A stretch of 60,672 nucleotides of DNA from Psychrobacter sp. GTDB taxonomy: Bacteria > Pseudomonadota > Gammaproteobacteria > Pseudomonadales > Moraxellaceae. How positions within the stretch are numbered: the first letter of the stretch is position 1; each line of letters starts with the position of its first letter. Position numbers and translations under genes: made by a program. Below the pieces are notes generated by a model. It saw nothing but the letters and a program-made list of their open reading frames with translations, ran no database searches and had not been told where the DNA came from. Below, piece after piece: positions 17,861 through 27,052 of the stretch. The stretch is from positions 97,201 to 157,872 of the forward strand of contig JAGLBE010000001.1 in NCBI GenBank assembly GCA_018260445.1, written 5' to 3'.

Positions 17861-17905
17861 AAAGGTTTTTAGCCTAAAGATTTTTAGCCTGAAGGTTTTT
17901 AGCGA
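17861..17905. repeat. 15-base tandem repeat, three copies, in the gap after acyl-CoA dehydrogenase
   Basis: Units AAAGGTTTTTAGCCT, AAAGATTTTTAGCCT and GAAGGTTTTTAGCGA follow each other. The 322-base gap 17761-18082 also holds an inverted repeat TGATAAGG/CCTTATCA at 17818-17849 without a T-tract and the duplication at 18041. No gene is seen in it. Confidence 0.8.
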
Positions 17906-18040
17906 TAACCCATAACATCACTATAGAACAGACCACCTCAGCACGTAACGGTATCACCGCGACCTTAGCTTAGCATTAGCAGCAGGGTTTATCCTGTGTA
18001 TCGCGGTGGATACTATGCCTATCATTACTGAATGCACCAT

Positions 18041-18070
18041 CAATACATTGACTAACAATACATTGACTAA
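18041..18070. repeat. 15-base perfect tandem duplication upstream of thiolase start
   Basis: CAATACATTGACTAA occurs twice back to back and ends 12 bases before the thiolase ATG. The ribosome binding site AAAGGA follows it. Confidence 0.9.
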
Positions 18071-18082
18071 AAAGGATTTTTT

Positions 18083-19291
18083 ATGACTGAAGTCGCCTAT
18101 ATCTATGACGCTATTCGCACCCCTCGCGGCAAAGGCAAGAGTAGCGGTTCGTTACATCAAGCCACCCCTATTTGGCTAGTACGCACCTTATTAAAAGAAA
18201 TTCAATCTCGCAATAACCTTGACACCAGCTTGGTAGACGATGTGGTGTTAGGCTGTGTCACACCAGTGGGTGAGCAGGGCTCTGATATTGCCCGCATTGC
18301 CGTCATTGATGCCGGCTGGGACGAAAGTGTGGCCGGGGTGACTTTGTCACGTTTTTGTGCATCTGGGCTTGAATCTATTAACCTTGCTGCCGCAAAAGTC
18401 ATGTCAGGTATGGAAGACATGGTAGTGGCGGGCGGCGTTGAGTCTATGAGCCGTGTGCCCATGGGCTCTGATGGCGGCGCTTGGTATATGGACCCTCGTG
18501 TCAATACCGCAACACAGTTTGTGCCGCAAGGGATTGGCGCCGATACCTTAGCCACCCTCAATGGCTTTAGCCGCCTTGATGTGGATGCGTTTGCGGCCGA
18601 GTCGCATCGCCGTGCCGCTGCCGCTTGGGAAAAAGGTTACTACAATACGTCTGTGGTGCCGGTTACCGACCTTAATGGTATGTTACTGCTGGATAAAGAT
18701 GAAACTATCCGCCCAGATACGACGGTTGAGAGCCTCTCAAGTTTAAATCCTTCTTTTATGATGCCAGGTAAGATGGGTTTTGATAGTGTGATACTTGATA
18801 AATATACCACCATTGAGGCGGTAAACCATGTGCATCACGCGGGTAACTCATCGGGTCTTGTGGATGGGTCTGCACTGTGCTTAATCGGCAGTAAACGTGC
18901 TGGTGAAAAAGCCAACCTGAAGCCCCGTGCCAAAATCACGATGGGCGCTGTGATTGGCTCAGAGCCAACTATTATGCTATCAGGCCCCACCCCATCGTGC
19001 TTAAAAGTGCTACAAAAAGCGGGCTTAAAAGCAGCAGATATCGATTTGTGGGAAATTAATGAAGCCTTTGCTTCTGTACCAATGAATACCGCCAAAGAGC
19101 TGGGTATCTCTCTTGATATCGTCAATGTTAATGGTGGGGCAATTGCAATGGGTCATCCACTAGGGGCGACGGGTGCCATGTTGGTCACGACAGTGTTGAA
19201 CGAGCTTGAGCGCCGTGACTTAAACACTGCCATGATTACCCTGTGTGTGGGTGGTGGTATGGGTATTGCCACGCTCATTGAACGGGTTTAA
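18083..19291 (+). CDS. Acetyl-CoA C-acyltransferase (thiolase)
   Basis: A 402-residue thiolase, expected to cleave 3-ketoacyl-CoA to acetyl-CoA and a shortened acyl-CoA. The nucleophilic Cys is in LSRFCASGLESINLAA near residue 92, the conserved HHAGNSSGLVDGSA motif near residue 253, LWEINEAFASVP near residue 322, the active-site His in NGGAIAMGHPLGATGAM near residue 355 and the second Cys in TLCVGGGMGIA near residue 390. The gene is in the beta-oxidation block, 322 bases after the dehydrogenase and 97 before the fused hydratase/dehydrogenase. Degradative (FadA/FadI-like) rather than biosynthetic use is inferred from that context. Confidence 0.92.
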   Translation: MTEVAYIYDAIRTPRGKGKSSGSLHQATPIWLVRTLLKEIQSRNNLDTSLVDDVVLGCVTPVGEQGSDIARIAVIDAGWDESVAGVTLSRFCASGLESINLAAAKVMSGMEDMVVAGGVESMSRVPMGSDGGAWYMDPRVNTATQFVPQGIGADTLATLNGFSRLDVDAFAAESHRRAAAAWEKGYYNTSVVPVTDLNGMLLLDKDETIRPDTTVESLSSLNPSFMMPGKMGFDSVILDKYTTIEAVNHVHHAGNSSGLVDGSALCLIGSKRAGEKANLKPRAKITMGAVIGSEPTIMLSGPTPSCLKVLQKAGLKAADIDLWEINEAFASVPMNTAKELGISLDIVNVNGGAIAMGHPLGATGAMLVTTVLNELERRDLNTAMITLCVGGGMGIATLIERV

Positions 19292-19388
19292 ACATAACCT
19301 AGCGGCTTGACCGTAACGATGACCGAATCGCCTACATTCACTTATAGCGGCACTCATTGGAATCAATAAAACTTATAAGGGACATAAG

Positions 19389-21560
19389 ATGACCACAGAT
19401 AGCACAAATGCCATTAACGCATTAGACCATTTTTCAGCCGAAATACATGACGGCATTGTTACCGTTGTGCTTGATCAGACAGATCGTAAGATGAACGTCA
19501 TTGGCGATGGTTTTACCGAGTCTTTTGCAACATTGACTGACAGTTTTGTGAACGATGCGGCGGCCAAGGGGATGATTTTAACCTCGGGTAAGCCGACGTT
19601 TATTGTTGGTGCAGATATTGACCAATTGGCGAAAATGACCACGGCAGAGCAAGCGTTTGATTTGGTAGAGGCTTTAAAATCAAGCCTGCGCCAGCTTGAA
19701 ACATCGGGCAAGCCTGTGGTTGCTGCCATTACTGGCACTGCTCTGGGCGGCGGTTTAGAGGTGGCGTTGGCGTGTCATTATCGCATTGCTATTGATGCGC
19801 CAACCACCAAGCTTGGGCTGCCAGAAGTTAAGTTAGGCCTGCTACCCGGCGGCGGCGGTACCCAGCGTTTACCACGTTTGGTTGGCATTCAAAAAGCCCT
19901 GGAGTTGATGACTCAAGGCACCGAGTTACGTCCACAAGACGCTAAAGACATTGGTTTGATTGATGCGACCGCCACAGACCAAGCCGATATGTTAGCGCAG
20001 GCGACGCAGTGGATTAACGACAATCCTAAAGTACAACAACCGTGGGATAAAAAAGGCTTTAAAATTCCTGGTGGCGATCCGAAACATCCTAAAGTGGCGC
20101 AAGTGTTTTCCATCGCGCCGGCTATGGCGAATCAAAAGTCGCACGGCAATTATCCGGCGATAACCCATATCCTGTCGTCTGTGTTTGAAGGGTGTATGGT
20201 CGATATTGACAACGGTCTTAAGATTGAGTCACGTTATTTTGTGGCGTGTGCCTTATCCGATGTGTCAAGAAACATGATTAACACCTTATGGACGCAGCTG
20301 AACAGTATTAAAAAAGGCCAATCGCGTCCCGATGGTTTTGAGAAAACCAAAGTAAGCAAGGTGGGTATTTTAGGCGCGGGCATGATGGGCGCTGGTATTG
20401 CGTATGTGTCTGCTAAGGTTGGCATCGAGGTGGTGTTGCTCGATAGAGCCATTGAATCTGCTGACAAAGGCAAAGACTACTCGGTTAAGATTTTAGACAA
20501 AGCTATTAGCCGGGGCCGCTCTACTAACGAGAAAAAGCAAGCGTTACTCGACTTAATTACCACCACGGTGTCGTACGCTGACTTAGAAGGCTGTGACTTA
20601 ATTATTGAAGCGGTGTTTGAAGATGTTGACATCAAGGCAGAATGTACGCGTCAAGCCGAAGCGGTGATTCCCGAAACTGCAGTGTATGCGTCTAACACCT
20701 CAACCTTGCCCATTACCGAATTGGCAAAAGCCAGCAAGCGTCCCAATCAGTTTATCGGCCTGCATTTCTTCTCACCTGTCGATAAAATGCCGTTGGTAGA
20801 AATTATTGTGGGTGCAGATACCGATGATGACACCTTAGCGCGTGGCTTTGATTATGTCAGCCAAATCGGCAAAACGCCAATTGTGGTCAATGATAGCCGC
20901 GGTTTTTATACCTCACGGGTGTTTGGTACCTATGTCTCAGAAGGTATTGCCATGTTGAGTGAGGGTGTCCATCCCCGCAGTATCGAAGTAGCAGGTATCA
21001 AATCGGGTATGCCGATGCCACCGCTAGCTTTACAGGACGAAGTGTCGTTAAGCTTGTCGTTACACGTCATGACCCAAACCAAATTGGCGTTAGAAAAAGA
21101 GGGCAAAGAGTTTGTTGCCCATCCCGCCATGCCCGTTGTTGAAAAAATGGTCAATGCATTGGGGCGTGAAGGTCGCAAAGCCGCTAAAGGTTTTTATGAG
21201 TATCCCGAAAAAGGCGAGAAGTTTTTATGGCCTGAATTAACGAACTTATATCCAACCAAAGCCGAGCAGCCTGCAGCAGAGGATTTAGTCGACCGTTTGC
21301 TATATGTGCAGGCCAATGAGACCGCAAAATGCTATGAAGAAAATGTGGTGCGCTCGGTGGCCGATGCCAATATTGGCTCTATCTTTGGTTGGGGTTTTGC
21401 ACCTAACCAAGGCGGCACCTTACAGTTTATCAACTCTATTGGGGTTGAGAAGTTTGTTGCTCGCAGTCAAGAGCTGGCCAAAAAATACGGCGAGCGTTTT
21501 GCACCGGCGCAAATTTTAGTTGCTATGGCCGCCAAAGGTGAGGCATTTACCGATGCATAA
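19389..21560 (+). CDS. Fused enoyl-CoA hydratase / 3-hydroxyacyl-CoA dehydrogenase (FadB/FadJ-like)
   Basis: A 723-residue bifunctional enzyme performing hydration and NAD-dependent oxidation in beta-oxidation. The N-terminal crotonase domain (about 1-200) has [33 protein letters not shown] and [20 protein letters not shown] with the catalytic Glu in the latter. The dehydrogenase domain starts near residue 317 with Rossmann motif [16 protein letters not shown], then [20 protein letters not shown] and the catalytic His in [15 protein letters not shown]; a C-terminal helical domain follows near residue 510. The length fits FadB/FadJ. It overlaps the next gene by 8 bases, so the CoA-transferase is probably translationally coupled. 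Confidence 0.93.
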   Translation: MTTDSTNAINALDHFSAEIHDGIVTVVLDQTDRKMNVIGDGFTESFATLTDSFVNDAAAKGMILTSGKPTFIVGADIDQLAKMTTAEQAFDLVEALKSSLRQLETSGKPVVAAITGTALGGGLEVALACHYRIAIDAPTTKLGLPEVKLGLLPGGGGTQRLPRLVGIQKALELMTQGTELRPQDAKDIGLIDATATDQADMLAQATQWINDNPKVQQPWDKKGFKIPGGDPKHPKVAQVFSIAPAMANQKSHGNYPAITHILSSVFEGCMVDIDNGLKIESRYFVACALSDVSRNMINTLWTQLNSIKKGQSRPDGFEKTKVSKVGILGAGMMGAGIAYVSAKVGIEVVLLDRAIESADKGKDYSVKILDKAISRGRSTNEKKQALLDLITTTVSYADLEGCDLIIEAVFEDVDIKAECTRQAEAVIPETAVYASNTSTLPITELAKASKRPNQFIGLHFFSPVDKMPLVEIIVGADTDDDTLARGFDYVSQIGKTPIVVNDSRGFYTSRVFGTYVSEGIAMLSEGVHPRSIEVAGIKSGMPMPPLALQDEVSLSLSLHVMTQTKLALEKEGKEFVAHPAMPVVEKMVNALGREGRKAAKGFYEYPEKGEKFLWPELTNLYPTKAEQPAAEDLVDRLLYVQANETAKCYEENVVRSVADANIGSIFGWGFAPNQGGTLQFINSIGVEKFVARSQELAKKYGERFAPAQILVAMAAKGEAFTDA

Positions 21561-22686
21561 CTCATCTTCTGACTCAGCAACACCAGCAACCCATACGGAT
21601 ACTTCGGCAATCGATGCGATTGTCGGTATGACGATGGCCGATTGTTTGCAGGGGCTTAAGGTGGTGGATTTAACCCGCAATCTCCCCGGCCCATTTGCCA
21701 GTCGCTTACTGGCAGACTTGGGGGCAGATATCATTAAGATTGAACCCAAAAATGGCGACCCAGCACGCGCGTTAGGACCTCTGTTTGAAGCACTCAATCA
21801 TGGCAAAACGGTTGAGAAACAAGATTTTCGTAACCCAGAAGGCATCGAGGCGATTAAAGCGCATATCAAAGATGCCGACGTCATGCTTGATAGCTTTCGC
21901 CCCGGCGTTTTAGAGGGCATGGGTCTGGATGCGGCCACGTTGCAGGCGTTAAACCCTAAATTGGTCATAGTCTCGATTTTGGGTTATGGCCTTGGCAGCA
22001 GTGAGGATAGCCGTATTGAGCATGACTGGAGCGATAAAGCCGGCCATGATATCAACTTTATGGCCATGAGCGGCGTGCTCGACCAGCTTAAAACCAGTGC
22101 TGGCGAGCAGGCCATGCCCAATATCCAATTTGCAGACTTAGCAGGCGGCAGCGACACGGCGGTTATCGCTTTATTGGCCGCCGTTATTGCAGCGAATCGT
22201 ACGGGTAAAGGTCGACATATTGCTATTAGTATGACCCATAGTTTGTACAAACATCTGGTCATGCCAAAGGCAACGGGGCAGTTGGTTAAAAGCTTTGCCG
22301 GTCACGAGCCGGCACCGCAAAACGACTTTTTGGGCGGATTATTACCTTGCTATCGTTTGTACAAAACCGCCGATGCCCGCTATATGGCGGTGGGCTCATT
22401 AGAGCTAAAGTTTTGGCAAGGCTTGTGTGCGGTTTTAGAACTGCCGGACTTAAAAGACACGCATTGGCAACGTGGTGTTATGCCCAATACCCCCGATAGT
22501 CAAGCGGCACTGAGCACGGTTATTGAGACGTTTGCCAGCCAGTCACTGGCGCATTGGCAAGCACTTTTTGCCACTGCCGACGTTTGCGTGACCCCAGTGT
22601 TAACGTTACAAGAGGCCAAACATCATCCTCTATTTGCCCATCAAGATAAGTTTGGTGATACATCGGGTTGGCAGATTTTGGGTTAA
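21553..22686 (+). CDS. Class III CoA-transferase (CaiB/BaiF family)
   Basis: A roughly 377-residue protein of the CaiB/BaiF family, which includes CoA-transferases and alpha-methylacyl-CoA racemases. The start of the domain reads LQGLKVVDLTRNLPGPFASR, then LADLGADIIKIEPKNGDPAR, with SFRPGVLEGMGLD near residue 120 and QFADLAGGSDTAVIALLAAV in the region of the catalytic Asp near residue 195. The ATG at 21553 overlaps the preceding stop by 8 bases; an upstream TTG at 21520 is less likely. In this operon a racemase role, making 2-methyl-branched acyl-CoA usable by the dehydrogenase, is plausible but cannot be separated from CoA transfer by sequence alone. Confidence 0.85.
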   Translation: MHNSSSDSATPATHTDTSAIDAIVGMTMADCLQGLKVVDLTRNLPGPFASRLLADLGADIIKIEPKNGDPARALGPLFEALNHGKTVEKQDFRNPEGIEAIKAHIKDADVMLDSFRPGVLEGMGLDAATLQALNPKLVIVSILGYGLGSSEDSRIEHDWSDKAGHDINFMAMSGVLDQLKTSAGEQAMPNIQFADLAGGSDTAVIALLAAVIAANRTGKGRHIAISMTHSLYKHLVMPKATGQLVKSFAGHEPAPQNDFLGGLLPCYRLYKTADARYMAVGSLELKFWQGLCAVLELPDLKDTHWQRGVMPNTPDSQAALSTVIETFASQSLAHWQALFATADVCVTPVLTLQEAKHHPLFAHQDKFGDTSGWQILG

Positions 22687-22755
22687 TGATAAGCTAAAGT
22701 AGCCTTAGTGGCCTTTAATTAATACGCCATTCTCAACTTTTTAGTAGCTTTGTTT

Positions 22756-22781
22756 AGGTAGCTAATTCAGGTAGCTAATCC
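22756..22781. repeat. 13-base tandem duplication
   Basis: AGGTAGCTAATTC is followed directly by AGGTAGCTAATCC, in the 502-base non-coding gap 22687-23188. Confidence 0.8.
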
Positions 22782-22793
22782 CGCTTTCCGCTA

Positions 22794-22899
22794 CTATCTT
22801 GGCTTACACAGGCGCAGGCACTAATGGCAAGAGTCGTTCCTGTTATCTCGATAACGCTTCTAGCCAAGTGCCTGCAAGCCTGTGCTGTGCCAAGTATAG
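22794..22899. other. Long nested inverted repeat (about 106 bases)
   Basis: Successive arms pair around a common centre: CTATCTTGGC with GCCAAGTATAG, ACAGGC with GCCTGT, GCAGGCACT with AGTGCCTGC, TGGCAAGA with TCTAGCCA, and an inner GTTATC-TC-GATAAC. The whole forms one long imperfect hairpin. There is no T-tract, so it is not a simple terminator. It could be a structured RNA, a REP/MITE-like element or a protein-binding site. It lies in the gap between the CoA-transferase and ligase genes. Confidence 0.65.
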
Positions 22900-23000
22900 C
22901 CGCTGCAATCGGGGCTAAACCGCACCTCTAGATTTAAGTCTGGCGCAATAAGTTGAGAGTAAGGTAATTAATATACGCTTAAATACGTCATTTTTATAGT

Positions 23001-23036
23001 AACGTAACGTCCAAATAATAATTTTGACGTTACGTT
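23001..23036. promoter_or_regulatory. Perfect 11-base inverted repeat upstream of fadD
   Basis: AACGTAACGTC and GACGTTACGTT flank a 14-base AT-rich loop, and an outer pair CGTCAT (22986) / ATGACG (23039) is nested around it. It is 153 bases before the fadD ATG. It could act as an operator or as a weak terminator, because TTTTAT follows the right arm. Confidence 0.5.
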
Positions 23037-23188
23037 TTATGACGAGCGTTGTCTACTTAACGCTTATTATTTTATGACACCTCATTATTATATTCTGTGA
23101 ATCAAGTTTTAACCTATAAAAAACGTTTCAAGGCTGAGACATCAATAGCCAACTATGGCTAACTGTGGCTAACTAGGGAAAGTGAAAC

Positions 23189-24919
23189 ATGACTAAATTT
23201 TGGACTAAGAATTATCCGCAGGGCGTGGCTATCGATATACCAAAAGTTGATGAAACGCTTATCGATTTTTTTGATAGTACGCTAAAAAAATATGCTAAGA
23301 GTGATTTTATGACCAACATGGGGGTCACTTATACCTATGCTCAAGTCGATAAAATGTCACTAACGGTGGCAGCTTGGATTCAAAATACCAAGCTGCCTAA
23401 AGGGTCAACCGTTGCGGTGATGATGCCCAATGTGAACCAATATTTGCCCATTGTTATTGGTGCCGTGCGTGCCGGTATGGTACTCACCTTAATTAATCCT
23501 TTATATACGCCGCGCGAGCTGAAACATCAATTAAATGATTCTGACGCTAAAATGCTGTTTATCTTAGAGCCCTTTTGCCACGCTTTAGACAGTATTATTG
23601 AAGATACTGCGGTTAAAACGGTGGTGGTCAGCCCTATCGGCGATATGTTAGGCCGGGTAAAAGGTCGGGTAGTCAATCTTGCAGCAAAATATATCAAAAA
23701 AGCAGTGCCCGAGTATCATATAAAATCTTGCGCCAGTTATAAGGTAATAGCGTTTAAAAAGGTGTTAAAGAACGGTAAGATACGCAAATACGCTCGCCCT
23801 ATCTTTAAAACGGACGATTTGGCGATGATTCAATATACCGGCGGCACCACGGGCGTTGCTAAGGGTATTTTAATTAGCCACCATAATGTGGTTTATGGCA
23901 CCCTGCAATATGAAGAATGGGTAAAACCGATGCACGGTACTCAGGCAGAAGAGGGGCAATTCACCACGGTGATTGCGCTGCCGTTGTACCATATTTTTGC
24001 TTTTATTATCTCTATGCTAGGCGTTCGTAGCGGACAACATTTATTGCTAGTGACTAATCCGCGTGACATCAATGCCTTTGTTAAACTGTTAAGCAGCCAA
24101 CCTTTCCATGTTTTACCGGCGGTCAATACCTTATTCCATGCCTTGTTATTGCATCCTAAATTTAAAGACATCGACTTTTCAAGCTTAAAGCTATCGCTTG
24201 CTGGCGGTATGGCTGCCACCCCAGAAATGGCGCGCAAATGGGTAGAAACCACAGGCTGTCCTATTTTAGAGGGTTGGGGCATGTCAGAAACCCTAGGCGT
24301 TGGCACCGCAAACCCGCTAACCAATAAAGAGTTTACCGGCACCATTGGTATTCCACTACCGGGTGTTGATATCAAAATTTTTGATGAAGAGGAAAACGTA
24401 CTCCCTATTGGCGACGTTGGCGAAATCGGCATTAAAGGTGGCAATGTTATTTTGGGCTACCACAATTTGGATAACAGCAATTTCTTTACTAAAGATGGCT
24501 ATCTTAAAACGGGCGATGTGGCTTCAATGGACGCCGAGGGTTATGTCAAACTCTATGACCGAAAAAAAGACATGCTGATTGTGAGTGGCTTTAATGTATA
24601 CCCTAACGAGATAGAAGGCGTGTTGGAGACCCATCCTAAAGTGAGAGAGTGCTCGGTGGTTGGGGTAGATCATAAATCCCAAGGTCAGAGTGTTAAAGTC
24701 TTTGTGGTGAAAGAAGACCCTAGTTTGACAGAGAAGGAGGTCTTCGCCTTTTGTAAAGAGAACTTGGCAGGCTATAAACGACCGCGTTATGTTGAGTTTA
24801 TCGAAGAGTTGCCAAAATCGACGGTAGGTAAGATATTACGACATGAGCTGCGCTCGGCCAGCAACAAGGGCGACGCCACGAATCAAGCCGGGGACGCTAA
24901 AACGGAAGCAGGGGTATAG
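23189..24919 (+). CDS. fadD: Long-chain fatty acid-CoA ligase (FadD-like)
   Basis: A 576-residue ANL-superfamily ligase that activates fatty acids to acyl-CoA with ATP. Motifs: the P-loop YTGGTTGVAKG near residue 216, ALPLYHIFAFIISMLG, GWGMSETLGVG near residue 363, the hinge DRKKDMLIVSGFNVYPNEIEG near residue 460 and the C-terminal catalytic Lys in PKSTVGKILRHELR near residue 550. The ATG follows AGGGAAAG with a suitable spacing. A closely related paralogue follows after 403 bases and is broken. The position at the end of the beta-oxidation block supports a fatty-acid substrate; chain length is not known. Confidence 0.9.
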   Translation: MTKFWTKNYPQGVAIDIPKVDETLIDFFDSTLKKYAKSDFMTNMGVTYTYAQVDKMSLTVAAWIQNTKLPKGSTVAVMMPNVNQYLPIVIGAVRAGMVLTLINPLYTPRELKHQLNDSDAKMLFILEPFCHALDSIIEDTAVKTVVVSPIGDMLGRVKGRVVNLAAKYIKKAVPEYHIKSCASYKVIAFKKVLKNGKIRKYARPIFKTDDLAMIQYTGGTTGVAKGILISHHNVVYGTLQYEEWVKPMHGTQAEEGQFTTVIALPLYHIFAFIISMLGVRSGQHLLLVTNPRDINAFVKLLSSQPFHVLPAVNTLFHALLLHPKFKDIDFSSLKLSLAGGMAATPEMARKWVETTGCPILEGWGMSETLGVGTANPLTNKEFTGTIGIPLPGVDIKIFDEEENVLPIGDVGEIGIKGGNVILGYHNLDNSNFFTKDGYLKTGDVASMDAEGYVKLYDRKKDMLIVSGFNVYPNEIEGVLETHPKVRECSVVGVDHKSQGQSVKVFVVKEDPSLTEKEVFAFCKENLAGYKRPRYVEFIEELPKSTVGKILRHELRSASNKGDATNQAGDAKTEAGV

Positions 24920-25322
24920 GCAAGGGGGCAAGGGGGCAATGCGTATGCGTTGTATGCGTCGTATGCATAATGGCTTATCTATTTTAACGGCTTAACGGCT
25001 TGACGGCTTAACGGGATATCACGTTATACCAAATCTGAAAATTACGATAGTGAGGAAAAAGAGTACAAACGCTACAAATAGTAGGTTTAGCGAGATTGAC
25101 AAAGATAGGTTATTTTTTAGAAAAGGGTATTACAGAACAGTTATAGTTTTTGCTGCAACGCCTTCACGCCTTTTAGCAACTTTATAAAAACTATATGGAG
25201 ATATTATCGACATACTATAGACATAGTGCAAGGTAATCTTTACAATAAAATAACCTAGATAACAATCGTTAGCCGTTGTTGACAACCATCGCCATCAAAA
25301 TCACTACCAAGGAAGGTAAGTT
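24920..25322. other. Non-coding gap between the two ligase genes
   Basis: No gene is seen in these 403 bases. They hold short direct repeats (CAAGGGGG twice at about 24920, TATGCGT-type units near 24945, GGCTTAACGG/GGCTTGACGG near 24990-25015) and an AT-rich stretch. A strong ribosome binding site AAGGAAGG lies just before 25323. Confidence 0.6.
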
Positions 25323-27032
25323 ATGAGTAAATTTTGGACCTAGCAGTATCCCAAAGGTGTTGCCTCTGAAGTTAAAGCCTTAAATAAATCGTTAATTGAA
25401 TTGTTTGAGAGCTCTTTCTCAAACTATGCCGATCAAGACTTAATCACCAACATGGGGGTCACCTATACCTATGCGCAAATTGATATAGCGTCTAAATCGG
25501 TTGCGGCATGGATTCAAGGGCTTGGCCTTGAGCAAGGTTCCATTATTGCTCTTATGATGCCCAATGTGAATCAATATTTGCCTATTTTGATGGGTATATT
25601 GCGGGCTGGTATGGTCATTACACTGGTTAACCCTTTGTACACAGGGCGTGAGCTTAAATTTCAGCTCAATGATTCTGACGCTAAGGCCATCTTTATCTTG
25701 ACCCCATTTTGTGCAACGCTCGATAAAATTGTTGCTGATACCCCTGTAGAAACAGTGATAGTTAGTGGTATTGGCGATATGCTAGGGACAGTAAAAGGTA
25801 CCATTGTTGATTTGGCGGCTAAGTATATTAAAAAAGCAGTGCCCCAATATTCATTAACATCTAATTCAAAATACAAAGTCCTCAACTATAAATCGGTGCT
25901 TAAACAGGGCAGTACGATGCCCTATACTCGCCCAGATGTTAAGCCGAGTGACTTAGCCTTTTTATCCTATACCGGCGGCACAACCGGCGTCGCCAAAGGT
26001 ATTATTGTGAGCCATTATAATATCGAGATAGCCACAACGCAGTTTGAAACTTGGTTTCAGCCGGTATACGAGACAATGGATGACTCGCAGCAAATCAGCA
26101 CGATTATCGCCTTACCGCTGTATCATGTGTTTGCGTTTATTGTGGCAATGCTCGGGTTAAGAGTGGGACAACATCTGATGTTAATTACCAATCCCCGTGA
26201 TATTGATGGGTTTATTAACACGTTAAAAGAGCGTCCTTTCCATATTTTGCCCGGGGTGAACACCTTGTTCCAAGCCTTGGTTGCCCATCCAGAATTTAAA
26301 ACGGTTGATTTCTCTAATTTTAAACTCTCTATTGCTGGTGGCATGGCGGCAACACCCGAAACGGCTAAAAAATGGTTACAAGCGACAGGTATGCCAATTT
26401 TAGAAGGCTGGGGCATGTCAGAAACCTTAGGCGTCGGCACTGCCAATCCGTTTACCAATACCGAATTTAATGGCAGCATTGGGGTGCCCATGCCGGGCGT
26501 GGATATTAATATTCGTGATGAGGATGACAATATTTTAGAGATTGGTGGAATCGGCGAGATACGTATTAAAGGCGAGAATGTCATCGCGCGTTATCATAAT
26601 ATAGACAATGATGGCTTTTTTACGGCAGACGGCTATTTAAAAACCGGCGATGTGGGCTCCATGGATGAGAAAGGATATATTAAAATTTATGACCGCAAAA
26701 AAGACATGATTATTGTGAGCGGTTTTAATGTGTATCCTAATGAAGTCGAAATGGTGATAGAGGCACATCCAAAAGTGGCAGAATGTTCGGTCGTGGGTGT
26801 TAAAGATGAGTTGCAAGGTGAGTCGGTCAAGGTGTTTGTGGTCAAATCGGATCCCAGTTTAACCGAAGCGGAGCTGATGCAATTTTGTAAACAGGACTTA
26901 ACGGGATATAAGCGCCCACGCCAAGTCGAGTTTATCGCTGAGCTACCCAAATCCACCGTAGGTAAAATATTGCGTCACGAATTGCGCAAAGCCAGCAATC
27001 AAGAAAAGGCACCAGTGTTAGAAGAGGGTTAA
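25323..27032 (+). pseudogene. Second FadD-like acyl-CoA ligase, interrupted by an amber stop at codon 7
   Basis: The reading frame starts at ATG 25323 behind AAGGAAGG and would encode MSKFWT then TAG (25341-25343), then QYPKGVASEVKALN and on to a normal ligase end, 569 residues in all. The preceding paralogue starts MTKFWTKNYPQGVA, so the TAG replaces a Lys codon (AAG to TAG, one base). The remaining frame is intact: P-loop YTGGTTGVAKG, GWGMSETLGVG, DRKKDMIIVSGFNVYPNEVE and PKSTVGKILRHELR. A TTG at 25401 could restart translation and lose only 26 residues, but it has no ribosome binding site. The mutation looks recent. A sequencing error or amber suppression cannot be excluded. Confidence 0.8.
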
Positions 27033-27052
27033 AGAGGCATAGTAGCTAAGAC

